Below, piece by piece: positions 42,371-48,603 of a DNA stretch of 64,000 nt. This DNA comes from CAYUTA01 sp964447605 (GTDB lineage: Bacteria; Bacillota; Clostridia; Christensenellales; CAG-138). The position numbers and the translations under genes are program-made. Each line of letters opens with the position of its first letter. Position 1 is the first letter of the stretch. The notes under the pieces are model-generated. The model saw only the letters and a list, made by a program, of their open reading frames with translations, did not search any database and was not told where the DNA came from. The stretch is from positions 1 through 64,000 of the forward strand of contig CAYUTA010000003.1 in the NCBI GenBank assembly GCA_964447605.1, read 5' to 3'.

Positions 42371-43554
42371 ACGAGCTACAAGCAGGCATGCGCGCGTTAA
42401 CCGATGAGCTGCGCGCGGTCAGCGGATTGGCCGTGGCTTACGGCGGCGCGGATGCGGCGCACAGGGAGCTGTACGGAAACGCGCAGGAGGTGCGGTACGA
42501 CGGCGCGGCGTTTGTGCCGGACGTGCGGCCGCTCGCACCGGACGCGGTGTTTGACCTTGCGTCGGTGACCAAGCTGTTTACGTGCATTGCGGTCATGCAG
42601 CTGGCCGAACGCGGAGCCATTGGGCTAAATGATACGCTGGCGCGGTATGACAGGCGCTTTGTTCATATCGGCGACGCGACGGTGCGCGAACTGCTCTGCT
42701 TCCGCGCAGGACTGCAAACCGCGGAGCGCATCGACGCGCAGACCGACCGGGAGGCGGCGTTAAACCTGCTGTTTGCGGTGCGCCACGCGCCGCTGCCGCC
42801 TGTGCGCTATTATACCGATATGGATTCGATGGTGCTCAAGTATGTCGTTGAGGCCGTCTCCGGCATGCCGTTTTACGAATATCTGCGCCGGAATGTGCTG
42901 CTGCCGCTCGATATGCACACGACGGTTTCGCGCGTACCCGAGGCGCTCTATGGCCGGCTGGTGAACTATAATTACGAGCGGCGCATTGTAAACGGCGCAT
43001 ACACCGTGGACATGGGGGCGGAGCCGGGGCAGCCGCATGATTACAAGGCGCGCATACTGCGCGGCGGGGGCGGCGACCTGTGCGGCCACGCAGGGCTGTT
43101 TTCCACAATGGGCGACATGGTCCGCCTTGCGCACGGACTGATCCACGACCGGCTGTTTTCACGTGAGACGCTCCTGGAAATCGGGCTGAACCGCACGGGC
43201 CATGCGCTGCCCGGAGGGGGATATACGCAGCACCTGGGGTACCTGTGCTTTGCAAAGCACCCCATTCAGACCTACAGCGAGGTGCCCGCGTGCTTTGGCG
43301 CGCGTACGCTGGCGCTCAACGGCTTTACGGGCAACCATTTTTCCATAGATCCGGAGCAAAACCGGTTCATCATCATTCTGGCGAACCGGATTCACAACCG
43401 CGTCACCTTTGCATCCGGACGGCCGGACCCCAACGACAAGACCCTGTCGGTCCGCTGGGACGACGGGCATGACTATGCCGTTTCGCAGAACTATACTTAT
43501 CTAAAGGACGGGTATCTCAAAGACCCGATCGGCGCGTTTTTTGCGCGCGAATAG
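42367..43554 (+). CDS. Beta-lactamase-related serine hydrolase (class C/PBP4*-like)
   Basis: 395-residue serine hydrolase. The nucleophile motif is FDLASVTK (Ser66-x-x-Lys69), the second motif is YTD near residue 139, and the third is GHAGLFST near residue 240, the His-x-Gly equivalent of KTG. No signal peptide is seen, so it may be cytoplasmic unless translocated by an unrecognised signal. Overlap with the kinase gene by 4 nt puts it in the two-component operon, consistent with a response to cell-wall stress. Substrate unknown. Confidence 0.88.
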   Translation: MNELQAGMRALTDELRAVSGLAVAYGGADAAHRELYGNAQEVRYDGAAFVPDVRPLAPDAVFDLASVTKLFTCIAVMQLAERGAIGLNDTLARYDRRFVHIGDATVRELLCFRAGLQTAERIDAQTDREAALNLLFAVRHAPLPPVRYYTDMDSMVLKYVVEAVSGMPFYEYLRRNVLLPLDMHTTVSRVPEALYGRLVNYNYERRIVNGAYTVDMGAEPGQPHDYKARILRGGGGDLCGHAGLFSTMGDMVRLAHGLIHDRLFSRETLLEIGLNRTGHALPGGGYTQHLGYLCFAKHPIQTYSEVPACFGARTLALNGFTGNHFSIDPEQNRFIIILANRIHNRVTFASGRPDPNDKTLSVRWDDGHDYAVSQNYTYLKDGYLKDPIGAFFARE

Positions 43555-43583
43555 CCGGCGCCGCTCCGGCGGCAAACCGCGGT

Positions 43584-43639
43584 GACGGGGATAACCGCAT
43601 GCCGCCTCTCGCGCTTCGCGCTCCCGGGCGGCAACATGC
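43584..43639 (+). repeat. Dispersed 56-nt repeat, copy 2: left inverted repeat of the XRE islet
   Basis: Identical in 55 of 56 positions to the reverse complement of 45557-45612. Similarity between the two continues at a lower level for about 30 nt inward. The pair brackets about 1.9 kb of regulators and small genes. Confidence 0.9.
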
Positions 43640-43712
43640 GCAGGGCGTCAAAAGCACCGTACACGCCGACGCTTTTGACAGGATTCTTTGGTTCTTCCCC
43701 TGCTTCTGCCGT

Positions 43713-43749
43713 GCGCGGATGGGCGCGGCGATCCGCGGCATGCTTTTTT
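43713..43749 (+). repeat. 37-nt direct repeat with terminator-like hairpin, copy 1
   Basis: Matches 44381-44417 in 35 of 37 positions. It contains CGCGGAT/ATCCGCG arms and ends in six T. It lies between the serine hydrolase and the first XRE gene; the second copy lies just behind a duplicated small gene. Confidence 0.75.
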
Positions 43750-43780
43750 ACGCGCTGCGGACAAACGCGGCCGCCCCCGT

Positions 43781-43987
43781 TCAGTCCTTATCCTGCTTTA
43801 ACCCAAGGATATAATCCGTGCTGACATGATAATATTGCGCAAGCTTGATTACAGCCCAAACGGGAATTTCATGGATACCCTTTTCATACCGGCGATACAC
43901 CTCTCGATTGCAGCCCAGTACTTTGGCAATCTCTGCCTGCGTTCGATCTGCATCAATCCGCAAACCTTCTAAATTTTGAAAACGCAT
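43781..43987 (-). CDS. Small XRE-family helix-turn-helix regulator
   Basis: 68-residue protein that is almost only a Cro/C1-type HTH: TQAEIAKVLGCNREVYRRYE is the helix-turn-helix, followed by the usual IPVWAVIKLAQYYHVSTDYI tail. The ATG at 43987 is the one best spaced from GAGGTGATA; ATG 43990 and GTG 43996 are in frame. It is divergent from a small protein gene, with inverted repeats (44001-44020, 44039-44058) in between that could be its operators. Likely an autorepressor. Confidence 0.85.
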   Translation of the reverse strand: MRFQNLEGLRIDADRTQAEIAKVLGCNREVYRRYEKGIHEIPVWAVIKLAQYYHVSTDYILGLKQDKD

Positions 43988-44000
43988 CATTATCACCTCA

Positions 44001-44020
44001 ACAAAATACTACTATTTTGT
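44001..44020. promoter_or_regulatory. Inverted repeat, candidate operator 1 of the first XRE module
   Basis: ACAAAATA and TATTTTGT are perfect arms around CTAC. The site lies between the XRE start and the promoter of the divergent small gene. Confidence 0.55.
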
Positions 44021-44048
44021 TGCAGCCCATTCGTCGATATGCTACAAT
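44020..44048 (+). promoter_or_regulatory. Promoter of the first small islet gene
   Basis: TTGCAG (44020-44025) and TACAAT (44043-44048) are spaced by 17 nt. The -10 is covered by the inverted repeat at 44039-44058. Confidence 0.65.
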
Positions 44049-44058
44049 ATAGTAGCAT
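44039..44058. promoter_or_regulatory. Inverted repeat, candidate operator 2 of the first XRE module
   Basis: ATGCTAC and GTAGCAT are perfect arms around AATATA, overlapping the -10 hexamer. A repressor here would block transcription of the small gene. Confidence 0.55.
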
Positions 44059-44109
44059 TAGCGCCTATATGAGAACAAAACATACTGGTCAACACAGGAG
44101 GAAAGGGAA

Positions 44110-44376
44110 ATGACAAACCGGGAGGAATATGCATATTTTACCGAGCAGCTGGCAGGCAACGCGCAGAAGACGTATCGGGCGACGGGGGAAGCCGCGCATG
44201 CGCGGGAACGGATGGATCGGGAATGCGAATGCAGACTCAACGAGGACGAGCGGGCGTTTGTGGCGCGGTGCTTTGAGCAGCTGGAGGACGACATGGCGCG
44301 GGAGCTGCCATTTGTCTGCCGGCAGGGCCTGCTGGACGGGATCGAGCTGCTCAAATGGCTGAAGGCGCTGGCATGA
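44110..44376 (+). CDS. Small helical protein of unknown function, islet paralogue A
   Basis: 88-residue, mostly helical, charged protein (MTNREEYAYFTEQLAGNAQ at the start, GLLDGIELLKWLKA at the end). It has a strong AGGAGG ribosome binding site. A paralogue at 45248 is nearly identical apart from three extra residues and a few substitutions. The overall look, with a variable helical body and a short G-x-x-x-G-x-x-L tail, recalls small Firmicutes proteins such as DUF6809, but I do not claim membership. It is divergent from an XRE repressor, so it is likely repressed by it. Confidence 0.72.
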   Translation: MTNREEYAYFTEQLAGNAQKTYRATGEAAHARERMDRECECRLNEDERAFVARCFEQLEDDMARELPFVCRQGLLDGIELLKWLKALA

Positions 44377-44380
44377 GCGG

Positions 44381-44417
44381 GCGCGGATGGGCGCGGCGAC
44401 CCGCGGCAAGCTTTTTT
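44381..44417 (+). repeat. 37-nt direct repeat with terminator-like hairpin, copy 2
   Basis: Matches 43713-43749 in 35 of 37 positions and lies 4 nt after the paralogue A stop, where it could end transcription. One arm change weakens the hairpin. Confidence 0.75.
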
Positions 44418-44528
44418 GAGTGACCAGTTTTAAGATATGCGGTTCCACGCGCTGCGGGCTTCCGAACCCCCATGTCATTTTAGCAACCGGTAAATCGTAC
44501 CGCGCGCGCCGGTATCTGTATCGCAGAC

Positions 44529-44864
44529 TTACAATTTGTTTTGCAATTCAGCCAGCCGCCTGATCTGTTCCAATGCGTAGTCCTGAAACTCCGGGCGCAG
44601 AGATTGAAATATGGACAGCGCGGCATCGGCTTTTTTACTCGTCTTTGGCACCGTGTCAAACATGGGTCCGTCGCCGGTCTTTAACCACCCCTCGTTGACG
44701 CCATATAAGTTACAAATATGTTTGATGAGCAATTCCCTTGGCTGCACACGGCCATATTCCATATTGCTGATTACATCGCGGCTAACTCCTAATTTTTCGC
44801 CGAATTTACGCTGGGACAATTGGAGCGCTTCCCTGACCACTTTGATTCTGCCGTTCAATGTCAC
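44529..44864 (-). CDS. XRE-family transcriptional repressor
   Basis: About 111-residue phage-repressor-like protein with an N-terminal HTH (LSQRKFGEKLGVSRDVISNME), then LCN-like LYGVNEGWLKTGDGPMF, a common end of this HTH subfamily in prophages and mobile elements, and a helical C-terminal tail. The start at GTG 44864 gives the family-like MTLNGRIK; GTG 44876 and TTG 44858 are alternatives. A consensus promoter faces it, and a second, divergent promoter with a palindrome at 44968-44990 may be its target. Confidence 0.85.
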   Translation of the reverse strand: MTLNGRIKVVREALQLSQRKFGEKLGVSRDVISNMEYGRVQPRELLIKHICNLYGVNEGWLKTGDGPMFDTVPKTSKKADAALSIFQSLRPEFQDYALEQIRRLAELQNKL

Positions 44865-44891
44865 ACCTCTTCCCACTATAGAAATGTATTT

Positions 44892-44920
44892 ATCATAGGA
44901 TATTTTTTCATCGCTGTCAA
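44892..44920 (-). promoter_or_regulatory. Promoter of the second XRE gene
   Basis: On the minus strand, TTGACA (44920-44915) and TATGAT (44897-44892) are spaced by 17 nt, near consensus. Confidence 0.75.
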
Positions 44921-44943
44921 CACATGAAAACGAATTCGTCGAG

Positions 44944-44972
44944 TTGACAACTTAAATCAAACATGCTATATT
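44944..44972 (+). promoter_or_regulatory. Divergent promoter of the second islet module
   Basis: TTGACA (44944-44949) and TATATT (44967-44972) are spaced by 17 nt. The palindrome at 44968-44990 starts inside the -10. Confidence 0.75.
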
Positions 44973-44990
44973 GAGTATATAACTCAATAT
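44968..44990. promoter_or_regulatory. Palindromic operator candidate of the second XRE module
   Basis: ATATTGAGT and ACTCAATAT are perfect 9-nt arms around a 5-nt centre, overlapping the -10 and start site of the divergent promoter. Confidence 0.65.
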
Positions 44991-45009
44991 TTAAAAAGGA
45001 GGAGAGCAA

Positions 45010-45208
45010 ATGACGCAGCCAAAAGAGCAGGAAAAGAAATTTGCAGACCTGAAAGCGACCTTCCTTGTTCTTGCATAAAGATAGGCAGGAAATTGCATTA
45101 ACAATTTTGCGTTCTTTAAACTTTGCACAATCGATCATAACAGACGCAGAAAAAACCGCCGAGTACATTTGCAAAAGACAAGATAGCGCGACTGAAGTAA
45201 GAGGCTGA
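45010..45208 (+). pseudogene. Frameshifted small gene downstream of the second divergent promoter
   Basis: ATG 45010 has an excellent AAGGAGGAG site but the frame closes after 22 codons (MTQPKEQEKKFADLKATFLV then LA and stop at 45076). A +1 shift near 45070 continues with LHKDRQEIALTILRSLNFAQ and a further 24 codons to TGA 45206. The joined protein (about 65 residues) looks like small helical proteins encoded next to XRE repressors. It is either a frameshifted pseudogene, a sequencing error or a recoded gene. Confidence 0.55.
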
Positions 45209-45247
45209 CGCAAGGGGAAATGGAACAGGTGACAGGAGGCGGCGCAA

Positions 45248-45523
45248 ATGACAAACCGGGAGGAATATGCATATTTTATCGAGCAGCTGGCAGGCAACGC
45301 GCAGAAGGCGTATCGGGCGACGGGGGAAGCCGCGCATGCGCGGGAGCGGCGGGAACGGATGGAGCGGGAATGCGAATGCAGGCTCAACGAGGACGAGCGG
45401 GCGTTTGTGGCGCGGTGCTTTGAGCAGCTGGAGGACGACATGGCGCGGGAGCTGCCATTTGTCTACCGGCAGGGCCTGCTGGACGGGATCGAGCTGCTCA
45501 AATGGCTGAAGGCGCCGGCATGA
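45248..45523 (+). CDS. Small helical protein of unknown function, islet paralogue B
   Basis: 91-residue paralogue of the protein at 44110-44376. It differs by a three-residue insertion in the charged middle (RERRERMERE instead of RERMDRE) and a few other substitutions. DNA similarity starts at the ribosome binding site and ends at the stop, so a unit of about 290 nt was duplicated recently. It is the last gene of the second module and lies directly inside the right inverted repeat. Function unknown. Confidence 0.72.
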   Translation: MTNREEYAYFIEQLAGNAQKAYRATGEAAHARERRERMERECECRLNEDERAFVARCFEQLEDDMARELPFVYRQGLLDGIELLKWLKAPA

Positions 45524-45556
45524 GCAGCGACACACGCGGCGCGTTTGACGCGCGGT

Positions 45557-45612
45557 GCATGTTGCCGCCCGGGAGCGCGAAGCGCGAGAGGCGGCATGCG
45601 GTTGTCCCCGTC
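45557..45612 (-). repeat. Dispersed 56-nt repeat, copy 3: right inverted repeat of the XRE islet
   Basis: Reverse complement of 43584-43639 with one mismatch. Together they look like the termini of a small non-autonomous element or a repeat pair that recombined around the cargo; no transposase is present between them. Confidence 0.9.
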
Positions 45613-45628
45613 AAACACAGGGTGTTTG

Positions 45629-45654
45629 CCGGTCCCCGCCGCGGCGGGGACCGG
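45629..45654. repeat. Perfect 26-bp palindrome
   Basis: CCGGTCCCCGCCG is followed at once by its exact reverse complement, with no loop. It lies 17 nt outside the right inverted repeat and downstream of the lipoprotein gene, where it may form a cruciform or act as a transcription end on the minus strand. Confidence 0.8.
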
Positions 45655-45675
45655 CGGACTGAAACACATCGTTTT

Positions 45676-47022
45676 TTACGGCTTAAAAGAGATTGCTTCC
45701 GACACGACCCGTTTCATGCGGGCGCCGCCGTCGAACAATTGTAGCTCAACATAGACGCCCGCGCCCGCATTCACATTTGCACAGAGGTAGAAATCAAAGC
45801 GGGTCTGCGAGTAGGGCGGTATGCAGCCGTCAAAGCCGCCGTCCATCGCCGCACCGGCGAGCTGAACGGTCTCTGCGCCGGGGCATAGCACCGCGGCGGT
45901 ATCGTTGACGCACACAAGCCGGAACCGGGTGATCTTACCGTAATAATCGGATGGCTCGGTTTGAAATGATTCGTAATATATGGAAACGCTGTCGCCCTGG
46001 TAAAACGTTCTGCCGGAGCCGATATAGCCGGGCGCGGCAGGGGCCTCCGTACCCTGTGTAAATTCTCCGGCGGATGCGAGTGCATTCGCTGCGGCGACAG
46101 CCTCCTTGTCTGTGGGAATGGCAAAGGTATCGGCGCCCGCCGCCTTTCCCTTCTGCGCCATGACGATGGTCAGCGTGAGGGTGTCGATGGCGTTGACGGC
46201 AAAGGTCTGGAGGGTTTTGAGCAGCGGGATGGCCAGCATGACGCGGGTCCCGTTGCCGGAAAAGGCGGCCCGGGGCGCGTCCGCGCCGAGTGAATAGCCG
46301 TTGACGCAGGGGATTGCGGCCATATCAAACGGGCCTTCCAGGCATTCGGCGGAAACGTACAGCACCGCGGCAACGGCGTCCAGCCCATGATAATAGAAAC
46401 GGGCCCGTTCGTTTTGATGAACCAGAAAAGCCTCATCCCCGTACGGCTGGACGGATTCCACCCTGCAGCCCGGGTTGACAACGATGTTCGAGGCGGGGGC
46501 AAAGGCGGACCCGCCAAGAAACCCGGAAAATGACAGGCCCAGGGTCGCTACGTCCGCAATCCGCATCCGTTCCGCCGCGCCGGGGCCCAGTTCAGCCGTT
46601 AACGTCAGGGCCCCGGCGGTCTGGGGGCCGATGGTTGCCGAACCGTCCGCCTCCAGGTCATCCATGGAAAAAACAATGGCCCAGCCGTTGACGGCGCCCG
46701 GTACGCGCGCGGAGAAAATCAGGGGCTGATTGGTCTGATTCCGGATGGCGACGTCAACGGCGATGCGCCGGTTTTGCACATAGGTGATGCCGGTGACGCT
46801 TGCCAAAACGCCGTCGCGGCGGAAGAGGGGTTCCTGCAGATCATGGGTAAGCACCGGCGGCGTGGCCGTGGGTACGGGCGTGACGGGGCCGGCGATGACG
46901 GCGGGCGTGGAAGGATCCGCCGTTGCGCCGACATAGGTGGATGAACGCGTGGCGGGCAGCCCGCAGCCAATCGGGCCGGCAAGCAGCAGGGAGATCAGAC
47001 CGACGGAGATCAATCGATTCAT
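45676..47022 (-). CDS. Putative lipoprotein of unknown function
   Basis: 448-residue protein with a signal peptide (LISVGLISLLLAGPIGC); the likely lipidated Cys20 follows a lipobox with an unusual P at -3. A Pro/Thr/Ala-rich tether follows to about residue 60. The rest is beta-rich (for example VAIRNQTNQPLIFSARVPG), with no family I recognise. The ribosome binding site is AGAGGA. It probably sits on the outer face of the membrane. It is transcribed away from the neighbouring phosphoesterase gene. Confidence 0.65.
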   Translation of the reverse strand: MNRLISVGLISLLLAGPIGCGLPATRSSTYVGATADPSTPAVIAGPVTPVPTATPPVLTHDLQEPLFRRDGVLASVTGITYVQNRRIAVDVAIRNQTNQPLIFSARVPGAVNGWAIVFSMDDLEADGSATIGPQTAGALTLTAELGPGAAERMRIADVATLGLSFSGFLGGSAFAPASNIVVNPGCRVESVQPYGDEAFLVHQNERARFYYHGLDAVAAVLYVSAECLEGPFDMAAIPCVNGYSLGADAPRAAFSGNGTRVMLAIPLLKTLQTFAVNAIDTLTLTIVMAQKGKAAGADTFAIPTDKEAVAAANALASAGEFTQGTEAPAAPGYIGSGRTFYQGDSVSIYYESFQTEPSDYYGKITRFRLVCVNDTAAVLCPGAETVQLAGAAMDGGFDGCIPPYSQTRFDFYLCANVNAGAGVYVELQLFDGGARMKRVVSEAISFKP

Positions 47023-47296
47023 GGCGCGTGTCCTCTATTGCATCACTTGGTATTTTATGCGGGCATTGGCGCTTATCTGCCGCATGCCCAGCAGGGGAGC
47101 CGTTGACCCCGCGAAGGGCGGCAGGTTTAGGGCAACCGACAAAAACCTCCGGGGATTCCAGCGCGGATTTTTAGAACGCGGCCGCCAAACGCTCCGGCTG
47201 TATGATGGATAACGGATGGAATTCAGCAGAAAAAGTGTAACAAATTCTGGCGGACGATGCAAGGGGCGGCGACCGGAAAGAAGCCGGAAAATCAAT

Positions 47297-47323
47297 TTGA
47301 TACCGGCTCGGAAGCGGTATCAA
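47297..47323. promoter_or_regulatory. Inverted repeat upstream of the phosphoesterase promoter
   Basis: TTGATACCG and CGGTATCAA are perfect 9-nt arms around 9 nt, ending 17 nt before the -35. It could be an activator or repressor site. Confidence 0.4.
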
Positions 47324-47339
47324 AACAATTCCGTCATAA

Positions 47340-47368
47340 TTGACAATTCAGCCCGCAGCGTGTATACC
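47340..47368 (+). promoter_or_regulatory. Promoter of the metallophosphoesterase gene
   Basis: TTGACA (47340-47345) and TATACC (47363-47368) are spaced by 17 nt, about 55 nt before the gene. Confidence 0.65.
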
Positions 47369-47421
47369 AGATACAGGAAAAGTTTTTTTGATATATTGCT
47401 GAATAAAGGAAAAAGATTGGA

Positions 47422-48513
47422 TTGAAAGCATATCGTTCCATCCGGAGAATTCGTCTGACCGCCGCCCTGCTGGCGGCCCTGACGGCTTCTCCGGGGATTG
47501 CGCGGGCCGCGGGCGCGCCTGTGCACCTCGAATCCGCATCTGCGCCGGCGCCGAAAACAACCGTATCCGCGCCCCCGGAATCCGTTCCGGTAAAATCCGC
47601 CGCCGCGCCCGCGGAAACGCCGCCGCCCGCGCGCGCCGCGTCTGTATCGACAGAAGCGCCGCAAAGCGCGCAGATTACGCCCAATCCCACGCCGTTTGCC
47701 ATCGTGTGGTTTCCCGATACGCAATCGTCGGCCTATGGCGAGCCGGAGGCGCTCGCCGCAATGGGGAAATGGGTTTCTGACCATGCCGAAAGCGACAACA
47801 TCGCGTATGTGCTGCAAACGGGCGATCTGGTGGACAATGGGTTTGTTGAGGCGCAATGGAAAAATTTTGAGCTTGCCTACGATCAGTTTGCGGGCAGGGT
47901 TCCATACTTCTGCATCGCGGGCAACCACGATCTGGGCGTCAAGCGCCAGGAATGGGACGGATACCTTGCCAGGCCCTATGCGCACACCGTGCCGCAGGAA
48001 CAGGAGTTTATGGGCGGCAAGGCGGCTTACACGCTGTTTTCGGCGGGCGGAACGGATTTTATTGTCGTGGGCGTCGGCCACGGCGCGGAGGAAGAATCGC
48101 TGCGGTGGGTACGGGACGCGTTCAACCGGCATCCGAACCGCTACGGCATCCTGATGCTGCACGGCTATCTGCACGGACGGGGAACGTTTGTCCACGAGAC
48201 TGCATGGACGATGTATGACCGCGTGGTGTCGCGCTGCAGGAACATCCGCATGACGCTGAGCGCGCATTACCGCGGGACGGCGTACAAGCCGTTTGAAATC
48301 GACGACAACTATGATGCGATACCGGACCGCACGGTACATTCGTTTTTGTGCAACTATCAGAACTATATGCGCCTGGGCGGCCAGCTTCGTCTGCTGATCT
48401 TCGACCCGGCGGACGGCAGCCTTACGGTGGACACCTTTTCCACGCTGACCGGCCACCCCATGCGGGATGCGACGATGAAGCAGGCGGTGTTCACGCTGCA
48501 AAACATCTTCTGA
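47422..48513 (+). CDS. Secreted calcineurin-like metallophosphoesterase
   Basis: 363-residue protein that begins with TTG behind AAAGGAAAAAG. A signal peptide with a probable AXA site (GIARA) is followed by a Pro/Ala-rich linker to about residue 85, then the metallophosphoesterase core: FPDTQ, TGDLVDNG, AGNHDLG and LHGYLHG, the metal-binding blocks in the right order. Such enzymes cleave phosphoesters of nucleotides, lipids or teichoic-type polymers outside the cell. The substrate is unknown. Confidence 0.88.
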   Translation: MKAYRSIRRIRLTAALLAALTASPGIARAAGAPVHLESASAPAPKTTVSAPPESVPVKSAAAPAETPPPARAASVSTEAPQSAQITPNPTPFAIVWFPDTQSSAYGEPEALAAMGKWVSDHAESDNIAYVLQTGDLVDNGFVEAQWKNFELAYDQFAGRVPYFCIAGNHDLGVKRQEWDGYLARPYAHTVPQEQEFMGGKAAYTLFSAGGTDFIVVGVGHGAEEESLRWVRDAFNRHPNRYGILMLHGYLHGRGTFVHETAWTMYDRVVSRCRNIRMTLSAHYRGTAYKPFEIDDNYDAIPDRTVHSFLCNYQNYMRLGGQLRLLIFDPADGSLTVDTFSTLTGHPMRDATMKQAVFTLQNIF

Positions 48514-48603
48514 TGCGGTGAAAAAGGTCCTGTCCGCGGAGAAATATTCGCTCCGCCGCCCCTTTGCCACGGAGGCGGCAGCTCCCATGAAAAGTGCCTT
48601 TGC

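Larger units (their letters stand above)
47023..47421. other. Divergent intergenic region
   Basis: The 399-nt gap between the divergent lipoprotein and phosphoesterase genes holds a TTGATACCG/CGGTATCAA inverted repeat at 47297-47323 and the phosphoesterase promoter at 47340. No gene is visible. Confidence 0.6.

Noticed and set aside
44529..45523. Type II toxin-antitoxin call for the XRE and small proteins
   Set aside because: The small proteins show no RelE, HigB, HipA or other toxin motif, and the gene order is divergent, unlike typical TA operons.
43584..45612. Islet as a classical insertion sequence or prophage
   Set aside because: No transposase, integrase or structural genes between the repeats; only the repressor style hints at a mobile ancestry.
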